A stretch of 6,173 nucleotides of DNA from Syntrophaceae bacterium. Lineage in GTDB: Bacteria; Desulfobacterota; Desulfomonilia; Desulfomonilales; Desulfomonilaceae. The stretch is from positions 1 through 6,173 of the forward strand of contig JACWAG010000455.1 of assembly GCA_014874425.1 (NCBI GenBank), given 5' to 3'. This document shows, one piece after another, positions 1 through 5,709 of the stretch; positions within the stretch are counted from its first letter, which is position 1, and every line of letters begins with the position of its first letter. Both the position numbers and the translations under genes were made by a program. The notes beneath the pieces were generated by a model. It was given only the letters and a program-made list of their open reading frames with translations, was not told the DNA's origin and did not search any database.

Positions 1-1470
1 CAAACACTGGCCAATTTTTACATGGCGGTTGAACAGGACCTGGAAATTATACCTCTAATTAATAAGATCGATTTACCAGCGGCGGACATTGATAGGGTTA
101 AACTTCAAATTTCAAAAGATTTGGGTTTAGATCCGGATACGGCGATACTGGTTTCCGCAAAAGAAGGCACGGGAGTCAAAGAAGTACTGGAAGCTATCGT
201 ACAAAAAATACCGGCCCCGAAAGGCGATCCCAATTTACCTCTAAAAGCGCTCATTTTTGATTCCCACTGGGATTCATATACAGGAACCGTTGTTCATATC
301 CGGGTTTTTGACGGTACAGTAAAACCCGGCCAAACAATAAGACTCTGGGCAATAAACGCTACTTACAAGGTTGAAGAAACGGGAATTTTCCTGATTGAGC
401 GGAAGCGTGAAAAGCAACTGTCAGCAGGGCAGGTAGGCTACATAATAGCAGGCATCAAAACTGTTAGTGATACGAGAATAGGCGATACCGTAACCCTTGA
501 AGACAATCCCTGCGAAGCGCCATTAAAAGGGTTTCAAATTGTGAAACCGGTAGTTTTTTCATCATTTTATCCTATTTCATCCGATGATTATCAAGAGCTT
601 TTCGAGGCCCTGGAAAAACTGAAATTGAATGACGCTTCGCTAACCTATGAAAAGGACCATTCAACCGCATTGGGACATGGTTTCAGATGTGGGTTTCTTG
701 GGTTGTTGCATCTTGAAGTGGTTCAGGAACGGCTCGAAAGAGAATTTAATCTTTCTCTGATCCTAACGGCGCCCTCGGTTCAATATGTAATAGTTTATAG
801 GAACGGCTCGGAAGAAATAATAGACAATCCGGCCAAGTATCCGGACCCTGTCGCGATCGAAAGCACTAAAGAACCCTTTATAAGAGCTTCAATAATATTA
901 CCTGAACAATATCTGGGAACAGTAATCAGTTTGTGTATAGATCGACGAGGCATTCAAAAAGACATGACCTATTTGGGCTCTGGCAGGGTGGAGCTGACTT
1001 TTGATTTGCCTTTAGCGGAAGTCCTTTTCGATTTTTATGACAAACTGAAATCAGTTTCTCGTGGTTATGCGTCATTCGATTACGAATTTCTCGATTATCG
1101 GCCTACGGAACTGGCTAAAGTCGACATTATGGTGGCTGGTGAAAGGGTGGACGCCTTGTCCATGTTGGTCCACAAAGAACGGGCTTATCAACGTGCTCGA
1201 AAAGCTTGCGAAAGACTGAAAGATGAAATTCCGCGTCAACTCTTCAAGGTTGCGATTCAAGGAGCGATAGGCGGTAAGATAATCGCCAGAGAGACTGTTT
1301 CCGCTCTTAGAAAGGATGTTTTGGCGAAGTGCTACGGTGGGGACATAACACGTAAGAAAAAACTGCTGGAAAAACAAAAAGAGGGCAAGAAAAGAATGAA
1401 ACAGGTCGGTAACGTTGTCATTCCTCAGTCAGCGTTTCTTGCCGTGTTAAAGACCGATACTGATGAATAG
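1..1470 (+). CDS. lepA: Elongation factor 4 (LepA), 5'-truncated by window edge
   Basis: Translation GTPase of the EF-G-like family that acts on the 70S ribosome; the family is linked to back-translocation and to ribosome assembly or initiation. The reading frame is open from base 1 (Gln-Thr-Leu-Ala-Asn...), so the Met at 22 is internal and the true start lies upstream. Compared with the usual length of about 600 residues, roughly the first 110 are missing, including the P-loop and the DTPGH motif. Visible parts are the G4 motif NKID (nt 61-72), the G5 SAK (about nt 154-162), the domain II beta-barrel, the HGFRCGFLGLLHLE stretch (about nt 673-717) of the EF-G-like domains, and the LepA-specific C-terminal domain. 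That domain contains IPRQLF, IGGKIIARETV, the CYGGD motif and the Lys-rich stretch at nt 1351-1410. The 3' end is intact, with a TAG stop at 1468-1470. The identification is very secure. Confidence 0.97.
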   Translation, partial: QTLANFYMAVEQDLEIIPLINKIDLPAADIDRVKLQISKDLGLDPDTAILVSAKEGTGVKEVLEAIVQKIPAPKGDPNLPLKALIFDSHWDSYTGTVVHIRVFDGTVKPGQTIRLWAINATYKVEETGIFLIERKREKQLSAGQVGYIIAGIKTVSDTRIGDTVTLEDNPCEAPLKGFQIVKPVVFSSFYPISSDDYQELFEALEKLKLNDASLTYEKDHSTALGHGFRCGFLGLLHLEVVQERLEREFNLSLILTAPSVQYVIVYRNGSEEIIDNPAKYPDPVAIESTKEPFIRASIILPEQYLGTVISLCIDRRGIQKDMTYLGSGRVELTFDLPLAEVLFDFYDKLKSVSRGYASFDYEFLDYRPTELAKVDIMVAGERVDALSMLVHKERAYQRARKACERLKDEIPRQLFKVAIQGAIGGKIIARETVSALRKDVLAKCYGGDITRKKKLLEKQKEGKKRMKQVGNVVIPQSAFLAVLKTDTDE

Positions 1471-1494
1471 AGGTAACTAAAATTTGAAGAAACC

Positions 1495-1522
1495 TGGTTC
1501 CCAGAATTCAAAATGGGAGCCA
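1495..1522 (+). other. Stem-loop just after lepA, possible weak terminator
   Basis: Arms 1495-1503 and 1514-1522 (TGGTTCCCA / TGGGAGCCA) can form a 9-bp stem with one G-U pair and a 10-nt loop, starting 25 bases after the lepA stop. Only a weak T-rich stretch (TATTTG) follows, so it is not a convincing intrinsic terminator. It could be an attenuating hairpin or chance. It also covers the upstream ATG at 1513, which argues against that codon as the start of the next reading frame. Confidence 0.3.
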
Positions 1523-1545
1523 TATTTGATCAATCTGAGGCGGCC

Positions 1546-2176
1546 ATGCTGAAATCGGAACTCGAGCAAATCATAGCCAACGGCGAAAATTCCGGCGTCG
1601 AATTCAAGCGGGACGATTGCCGACCAGAACAACTGGCCAGAGAAATCGTGGCTATGGTCAATCTCAATGGCGGGCCGTTGGAAAAAAGCTGGAGATGAAG
1701 TCAAGCGATTAATAACCCCTGGTGTCATCGAAGATTTCCTGCGAATAATACGTCCTTATATTAGCGAAGAAACAGGAGTCATTGAAGATCAGTTAAGACG
1801 TGACAGGATTTGGCATTATCCGGTGGAAGCAGTGCGTGAAGTAATAGTAAACGCTCTTGCCCACCGCGACTGGACTCGATCCGTTGATATCGAAGTGTCT
1901 GTTTATTCCGACCGGTTAGAGGTGATTAGTCCTGGGGCGTTTCAGAACTCCATGACTGTGGAAAAAATGATAGCCGGCCAACGGGCGCCCCGGAATCCGT
2001 TAGTAGTAGAAGTTCTAAAAGATTATGGGTACGTAGACGCCCGTGGGATGGGAATTAGGACCAAGGTGATACCGCTGATGCGGAGACAAAATCGAACGGA
2101 ACCACTCTTCGAAGCCACGGATGATTTCCTCAAAACAACCTTGTTCAGAGGTCCAACCAAGCCATCAGAATCATGA
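1546..2176 (+). pseudogene. Broken AlbA_2/Schlafen-type ATP-binding protein (internal deletion and frameshift)
   Basis: Two pieces of one protein family lie in different frames. The 5' piece starts at ATG 1546, preceded by GAGG five bases upstream, and reads MLKSELEQIIANGENSGVEF; it continues to Asn-Leu-Asn-Gly-Gly near nt 1675. This is the start of an AlbA_2 (Schlafen AlbA-like) domain. It then runs to a stop at 1696-1698. The 3' piece, in the +2-type frame from about nt 1670 to the TGA at 2174-2176, has the C-terminal region of the same family (COG2865-like, with a GHKL/HATPase_c_4-type ATPase). It shows GVIEDFLRII, the N-box region NALAHRDW (about nt 1849-1872), SPGAF and GMGIR. Intact relatives have the rest of the AlbA_2 domain and a linker between these pieces, so probably well over 100 residues have been lost near nt 1675-1700, with a frame change. 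Intact members are proposed transcriptional regulators or DNA-binding proteins. The upstream ATG at 1513 has no Shine-Dalgarno. I expect no functional product. Confidence 0.78.
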
Positions 2177-2287
2177 AAAAATCGATGTCGTCTCATTTAC
2201 ACGGCCGCAACCCCCTCCTCCATCATCTGATTCATTATCAAAACTGTTCATGTAACCAATCCAGTTCCAATCCGGTCCCCAATTCAT
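2171..2287 (-). CDS. Possible small protein, 38 aa, Trp- and Gly-rich (hypothetical)
   Basis: A minus-strand ORF starts at the ATG complementary to 2285-2287 and stops at 2171-2173, converging on the end of the broken ATP-binding gene. The product begins MNWGPDWNWIGYMNSFDNES and continues with an acidic pair, a GGGGCG stretch and a Ser/Thr-rich tail. An AGGAG sequence lies about 10 bases before this ATG. A second ATG four bases upstream, in another frame, would give only 17 codons. The protein has no signal peptide or membrane helix, and I recognise no family. Its skewed composition (four Trp/Tyr-type aromatics clustered at the N-terminus, then Asp/Gly, with one Cys) is unlike random AT-rich sequence, but the ORF is very short. 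It could easily be spurious. Confidence 0.25.
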   Translation of the reverse strand: MNWGPDWNWIGYMNSFDNESDDGGGGCGRVNETTSIFS

Positions 2288-2473
2288 TCATTTTTGGCTC
2301 CTGTTCAGCTTACCGTAAAGAATTGTCATCATCATATGTCATATTTCAAGTTTTTTTCAGATTTCCATCCTTAGTCTCACATTCCGCACCTGTACATGAT
2401 TGTTTTTTCTTAGATCATCGACGTGCCCTCCAAGTTTAGTGAGCCTGAGAACGGCAGTTGAAGCAATAACCTG
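2177..2473. other. Intergenic region, mostly without recognisable genes
   Basis: Apart from the possible minus-strand small ORF at its left end, I see nothing I can name here. The plus-strand reading frame from 2173 to 2439 has a Ser/His/Phe-rich, non-protein-like composition and no Shine-Dalgarno. The minus strand is open without a good start through about 2360-2500 and shows no recognised motif. The region may contain eroded remains of a lost gene. Confidence 0.5.
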
Positions 2474-2503
2474 TTGACAAAAAAATGATAGTAGCTGTAA
2501 GAT
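2474..2503 (+). promoter_or_regulatory. Sigma-70-type promoter of the MaoC/acyl-CoA synthetase operon
   Basis: A perfect -35 box TTGACA (2474-2479) is followed after 18 bases by TAAGAT (2498-2503), a 4/6 match to the -10 consensus. Transcription would start near 2510, giving a leader of about 57 bases before the ATG at 2567. The palindrome at 2501-2524 overlaps the end of the -10 box and the expected start site, the classic arrangement for repression. The call rests on the consensus match and position only. Confidence 0.72.
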
Positions 2504-2524
2504 GACACTGACGTCACTGTCATC
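2501..2524. promoter_or_regulatory. 24-bp palindromic operator, TetR-family type
   Basis: Both 12-base halves (GATGACACTGAC / GTCACTGTCATC) match as inverted repeats, except for one symmetric position in each half (2508 and 2517, both C). The core TGACGTCA at 2509-2516 is a perfect palindrome. Length, dyad symmetry and position over the -10/start site are what TetR-family repressors of acyl-CoA metabolism genes commonly use. There is no T-run, and the element precedes the leader, so it is not a terminator. The natural partner would be a TetR protein. The TetR-like fragment at the end of this operon lacks a DNA-binding domain. Confidence 0.75.
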
Positions 2525-2566
2525 TAATTGTTGGCTTTGTAACTTTATTTAAAGAAGGGAGAAATA

Positions 2567-3079
2567 ATGTCTACGGAAGAATTGCCTAAACGATTTGAGA
2601 AGGATTTCTTTGTACACGAAAATTTACAGCGAAGCTGGGAAGAGCTAGTGGTAGGGGAAGAGTATGAAACTGAGCCATTTCATGTGACCGAAGAAAGGAT
2701 CAGGTTATATGCTGAGGGCACAGAGGATTATAATCCTATTTATCTTGATGAAAATGTCGCAAAGGACTCTTCGTTTCGGGGACTTATTGCCCCGCCTACC
2801 ATAGTGGTACCAATTATATTTGCTTCAATTCCGCCCGATAACTGGATAAAAATGCCTGGGGCCATAAATCCTGGCCAAAAGCTTGAATTTGGAGTTCCAG
2901 TAAGGCCAAATGACATTCTACACTGCAAAGCTAAATTAATAGATAAGTACATTAAGCGTAATAAAAAATATACAATAGCTAACTTTATAATAACGAACCA
3001 ACGTGATGAGCTTGTTTGTAATTGGACCGGTGGACTTGTTCTTCAATTCCAAGGAAACCCCGAGACGGTTAACAAATAA
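2567..3079 (+). CDS. MaoC-like hot-dog protein, probable non-catalytic or auxiliary hydratase subunit (HadA-like)
   Basis: A 170-residue single hot-dog protein of the MaoC N-terminal (FAS1-like dehydratase) type. AAGGGAG (2555-2561), five bases before ATG 2567, supports the start. Residues 24-50 form the N-terminal strands and the substrate-loop helix. The hydratase loop reads D54-Y-N56-P-I-Y59, so the catalytic Asp is kept but Tyr replaces the His of the D-x-N-P-[LIV]-H motif. It is followed by FRGLIAPPT (about residues 70-78). In two-gene hydratases such as mycobacterial HadA/HadB, one subunit lacks the complete active site and helps hold the acyl chain; this protein has the right size and order for that role. 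The next gene, 17 bases downstream, has the complete motif. The protein is cytoplasmic, with no signal peptide. Family membership is secure. The auxiliary role is inference, and the natural substrate is unknown. Confidence 0.85.
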   Translation: MSTEELPKRFEKDFFVHENLQRSWEELVVGEEYETEPFHVTEERIRLYAEGTEDYNPIYLDENVAKDSSFRGLIAPPTIVVPIIFASIPPDNWIKMPGAINPGQKLEFGVPVRPNDILHCKAKLIDKYIKRNKKYTIANFIITNQRDELVCNWTGGLVLQFQGNPETVNK

Positions 3080-3080
3080 A

Positions 3081-3088
3081 AAGGAGGT
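3081..3088 (+). promoter_or_regulatory. Strong Shine-Dalgarno for the second MaoC gene
   Basis: AAGGAGGT lies directly after the first MaoC stop codon and eight bases before ATG 3097. This near-perfect anti-16S match fixes the start and indicates efficient translation of the second subunit from the same message. Confidence 0.8.
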
Positions 3089-3096
3089 AAAATTAA

Positions 3097-3537
3097 ATGA
3101 GTGAACTTCATTTTAAAGATATAACGCTAGGCTATGAGCTACCCTCTCAGACAAAACACATTACCCAGGAGAAAATTACAAAAAACGCAGAGGCTTCCCT
3201 GGATTTCAATCCTATACACATTAATCCAGAATGGTGTGAAAAGGTTAATCTTCTTGGCAAGGGAACTACCATTGCTCACGGCATGATGACCTTATCTTTT
3301 ATGGGGAAAATTATAACAGACTGGGCATATCCCGGTGGAGCTTTTCTTAAATTACTTGAGGGGAAATTTATTAACCCGGTAAGACCGGGTGATGACCTTG
3401 TGGTCCATGCAACTGTTATTGAATTACACCCCCGGCATAAACAGGAAGAATCCTTTGTGGTTTGTGAAATTTGGTGTGATAATCAAAGTGGTATCCATGT
3501 TAGCATTGGAAAAGCTTCAGTTATTATTCCTAATTAA
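3097..3537 (+). CDS. MaoC-family (R)-specific enoyl-CoA hydratase / 3-hydroxyacyl dehydratase, catalytic subunit (HadB-like)
   Basis: A 146-residue hot-dog fold protein. The hydratase-2 motif is complete: D36-F-N38-P-I-H41, followed by the central helix segment GKGTTIAHGMM (about residues 54-64). Asp and His form the catalytic pair of MaoC/PhaJ enzymes, which reversibly add water to trans-2-enoyl-CoA (or -ACP) to give the (R)-3-hydroxyacyl thioester. As I recall, HadB of mycobacteria has its catalytic Asp and His at the same two residue numbers and is similar in length. The later VRPGDDLVVHATV stretch (about residues 95-107) is typical of the fold. The gene lies 17 bases after the HadA-like gene and precedes an acyl-CoA synthetase, which favours a CoA-bound substrate over ACP. 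It is cytoplasmic and probably works as a heterodimer or heterotetramer with the preceding gene product. Chain length and physiological direction cannot be told from sequence. Confidence 0.87.
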   Translation: MSELHFKDITLGYELPSQTKHITQEKITKNAEASLDFNPIHINPEWCEKVNLLGKGTTIAHGMMTLSFMGKIITDWAYPGGAFLKLLEGKFINPVRPGDDLVVHATVIELHPRHKQEESFVVCEIWCDNQSGIHVSIGKASVIIPN

Positions 3538-3685
3538 TTTAACCAATATTTATAAAGCGCTGCCTAATCATTTCATGAAGCCAATACCGTTTTTAAACTT
3601 AACCTCTTATACGGGCAGAAAAATGTTTCCCAAAGATTTAGAATGATCAAAAATCTTAAGTCATCGGCTGGGAGGTAAGACATCT
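3538..3685 (+). other. 148-bp intra-operon spacer with small hairpin
   Basis: Other junctions in the operon are 17 bases or overlapping, so this spacer stands out. It contains an inverted repeat AAGATTT (3633-3639) / AAATCTT (3651-3657) with an 11-base loop and no T-run after it, then the Shine-Dalgarno of the synthetase gene. I see no convincing promoter or small gene. It may be an mRNA processing or stability element, or leftover sequence from a deleted gene. Confidence 0.35.
3670..3676 (+). promoter_or_regulatory. Shine-Dalgarno of the acyl-CoA synthetase
   Basis: GGGAGGT lies nine bases before ATG 3686 and supports that start. The resulting N-terminus (a short lead-in, then Asn-Arg-Leu-Ala-Val) matches the usual beginning of FadD-like synthetases. 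Confidence 0.7.
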
Positions 3686-5236
3686 ATGTTAGTCGCTGAT
3701 ATACCGAAAAGAAACGCAAAGCTGTACCCCAATAGACTTGCTGTAATTGATAACCTTGTAAGGTATACGCATATCCAGTTTAATAATAGAGTGAACCGAC
3801 TAGCTAACGCAATTTTGGGTTTGGGCCTAAAAAAGTGCGATAGAGTCGCTGTTCTAAATCATAACTGCTATCAATATATAGAGCTGTACTTTGCTTGCGC
3901 TAAGGCCGGCACGCCGATAGTGCCGCTTAATTACAGACTTTCCGGGCAAGAGATGACTTATATTGTTAATGACTGCAAGCCCAAAATGATCTTTGCTGGG
4001 AAAAGTTACTTGCCAATAATCGAGAAAATTAAAAGTGATTTAGAGTGCGAGCAGGTTATTTGTATTGATGACAGCACAACTGGTCTAATGAATTATGAGG
4101 ATGTTATCAATGACGCAACAGACTGTGAGCCTGGCATAAATATTGAGGAAGAAGACGTTGTAATAGTTGGCTATACAGGGGGGACCACGGGCCTGCCCAA
4201 AGGAGTACCATCAACAAATAGAAATATAATCTCCAGTTGTTTCAGTCTGGTGGTTGAAGTTGAACATAATATGGATTCAATATATTTAAATGCCCCACCA
4301 CTATTCCACGCAGGAGATGCCATGGGGATGTTTGCCTTTTCCTTTGTGGGAGCAACCAATGTAGTAATGAACTCTTTCAGCCCGGAGGAGATATTGAAAA
4401 ATATTCAGCGCCATAGAATTACTCACCCACTACTGGTCCCTGCCATGATTCTATTCTTAATTCAATATCCTGATCTTCATAAATTTGATATTAGCAGCTT
4501 AAAGGTTTTACTATATGGCACTGCGCCTATGTCTTTGGAACCATTAAAGAAGGCGATGACCCTCCTAAAATGTGGATTTCTTCAGGTATACGGAGCCACT
4601 GAAACCTTTGTGCCAATTAGTATTTTAAAACCTAAAGACCATGTAATTGAGGGTAGCAAAGAGGATTTCAGGAGAATGAGTTCATCTGGCAGAGAAGTCA
4701 TTGGTGTAAATGTGAAAATTGTTGATAGTGAAGGCCAGGAAGTTAGGACAGGTCAGGTTGGAGAGATAATTGTCAAGGGTCACAATGTAATGAAGGGGTA
4801 TTGGAACCAGCCCCTTCTAACCAGTGACGTTTTAAAAGACGGCTGGTATTACACCGGTGATATGGGTAAGATGGATGAACTTAATTATATTTACATTGTG
4901 GACCGAAAAAAGGACATGATTATTTCTGGTGGGGAAAACATTTATCCAAAGGAGATTGAAGATGTGCTGTTTAAGCACCCCGCCGTTACAGATGTTGCCG
5001 TCATTGGTGTACCCGACCAGACGTGGGGTGAGGCAATTAAGGCCCTGATAATTAAACAACAATTTGCCACCGTCAGCGAGAAGGAATTAATAGACTATTG
5101 CCAGCAAAATTTGGCGAGTTATAAGAAGCCCAAATCTATAGAATTTGTCGAACAGTTGCCCAGATCCACTGCAGGAAAGGTATTAAAGAGCGTTTTGCGT
5201 GAAAAGTATTGGCAGGGTCATGACAGAAAAGTTTGA
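3686..5236 (+). CDS. AMP-forming acyl-CoA synthetase (fatty-acid/aryl-CoA ligase family)
   Basis: A 516-residue ANL-superfamily enzyme, normal in length. It activates a carboxylic acid with ATP to an acyl-adenylate and transfers it to CoA. Signature elements in order are the phosphate-binding loop YTGGTTGLPKG (residues 163-173), YGATET (302-307), YTGD (389-392), and the hinge and C-terminal domain entry DRKKDMIISGGENIYPKE (406-423). The A10 motif STAGK has the adenylation lysine at K498. All key residues are present, so it should be active. It has no signal peptide or membrane segment and is a cytoplasmic or peripheral enzyme. It lies downstream of the MaoC pair in the same direction, probably on the same message. 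Together they suggest activation of an acid followed by hydration or dehydration at the beta carbon. Substrate specificity (medium/long-chain, branched or aromatic) cannot be assigned. The gene looks AT-richer than its flanks. It overlaps the next reading frame by four bases. Confidence 0.93.
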   Translation: MLVADIPKRNAKLYPNRLAVIDNLVRYTHIQFNNRVNRLANAILGLGLKKCDRVAVLNHNCYQYIELYFACAKAGTPIVPLNYRLSGQEMTYIVNDCKPKMIFAGKSYLPIIEKIKSDLECEQVICIDDSTTGLMNYEDVINDATDCEPGINIEEEDVVIVGYTGGTTGLPKGVPSTNRNIISSCFSLVVEVEHNMDSIYLNAPPLFHAGDAMGMFAFSFVGATNVVMNSFSPEEILKNIQRHRITHPLLVPAMILFLIQYPDLHKFDISSLKVLLYGTAPMSLEPLKKAMTLLKCGFLQVYGATETFVPISILKPKDHVIEGSKEDFRRMSSSGREVIGVNVKIVDSEGQEVRTGQVGEIIVKGHNVMKGYWNQPLLTSDVLKDGWYYTGDMGKMDELNYIYIVDRKKDMIISGGENIYPKEIEDVLFKHPAVTDVAVIGVPDQTWGEAIKALIIKQQFATVSEKELIDYCQQNLASYKKPKSIEFVEQLPRSTAGKVLKSVLREKYWQGHDRKV

Positions 5237-5619
5237 GATTGACTAATTATTTGGAGAGCCTCGAGGAAGAAGACGCACTAACGGCGTTGAGAAAGATGGG
5301 CAATACCTATTACAGGCAAATAGTGAGACACCCCGAGAAACTAACGGTTCATTTCCAAGCCGTTTCGGAGATTGCTGACGCGGAAGTAGCGGAAAGGTTG
5401 CGCCTGGGATACGAAAGTTATGCGGTCCATTTTTCTAAAGTCATCCAAAGGGGAATTGAGCAGGGTACGATAAGAAAAGATGCTGACGTCGACACAGTCG
5501 CATGGGCACTCAACGGCCTTGGAGTGTTCATGAATATGACACGTCTCCTGTCTTTCAAGGGCACTTTCAGAGAAGAGGTTTTAGGTAATATCTTAGAGAT
5601 ACTCTTATCGATTCGGTAA
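5233..5619 (+). CDS. TetR-family regulator fragment: ligand-binding C-terminal domain only, DNA-binding domain absent
   Basis: A 128-residue, mostly helical product that resembles the C-terminal ligand-binding and dimerisation domain of TetR/AcrR regulators. Examples are the LRKMGNTYYRQIVRHPE helix, the ERLRLGYESYAVHFSKVI helix, the GIEQGTIRKDADVDTVAWAL stretch and a hydrophobic last helix. A full regulator is about 200 residues; here the first 60-70, with the helix-turn-helix, are missing. They cannot lie upstream in frame because TGA at 5221-5223 closes the frame and the preceding bases encode the conserved end of the synthetase. The start is uncertain: TTG at 5233 overlaps the synthetase stop, TTG 5239 and 5251 are alternatives, and none has a Shine-Dalgarno, so translation would depend on coupling. 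It is probably a remnant of a deleted regulator, less likely a functional sensor or dimer-forming modulator. The family call is moderately secure and function is doubtful. Confidence 0.7.
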   Translation: MRLTNYLESLEEEDALTALRKMGNTYYRQIVRHPEKLTVHFQAVSEIADAEVAERLRLGYESYAVHFSKVIQRGIEQGTIRKDADVDTVAWALNGLGVFMNMTRLLSFKGTFREEVLGNILEILLSIR

Positions 5620-5635
5620 GAGAATAATTTTTTTT
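5602..5635 (+). terminator. Rho-independent terminator at the end of the operon
   Basis: CTCTTATC (5602-5609) pairs with GGTAAGAG (5615-5622), giving an 8-bp stem with one G-U pair and a 5-base loop. After AATAA comes a run of eight T (5628-5635). The stem includes the stop codon of the TetR fragment (5617-5619). The short A/T gap between stem and T-run makes it weaker than ideal, but its position between two transcription units is right. Confidence 0.6.
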
Positions 5636-5667
5636 GCGACAAAGGTAAATAGTCAACCACTAAATGT

Positions 5668-5678
5668 GGAATGATTCC
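5668..5678. repeat. Short palindrome GGAATGATTCC upstream of the last gene
   Basis: A perfect 5-bp inverted repeat around one central base, 31 bases before ATG 5710 and between the terminator and the gene. It could be a small operator half-site pair, but it is short and the flanks do not extend the symmetry. No clear -35/-10 pair is visible around it. Confidence 0.25.
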
Positions 5679-5709
5679 CGTGTATTCTAAAACGAAGAGG
5701 TACTGATCA

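Noticed and set aside
2173..2439. 88-codon plus-strand reading frame starting at the pseudogene stop
   Set aside because: Ser/His/Phe-rich composition without protein-like patterning, no Shine-Dalgarno, no recognised domain; most likely chance.
2345..2500. Open minus-strand frame with a protein-like segment (VIASTAVLRLTKLGGHVDDL)
   Set aside because: No start codon with a Shine-Dalgarno, runs through the promoter and operator, and I recognise no family. It could be a transposase or other gene remnant but cannot be supported.
3389..3646. 85-codon frame overlapping the second MaoC gene and spacer
   Set aside because: Largely the +1 shadow of the MaoC coding sequence; the tail in the spacer has no recognised motif.
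5484..5490. TGACGTC inside the TetR fragment, shared with the operator core
   Set aside because: Only seven bases, and they are explained by the Ala-Asp-Val-Asp codons; no extended dyad like that at 2501-2524.
5636..5709. Possible promoter for the last gene
   Set aside because: No -35/-10 pair or -24/-12 sigma-54 element with acceptable match and spacing; only the short GGAATGATTCC palindrome is visible.
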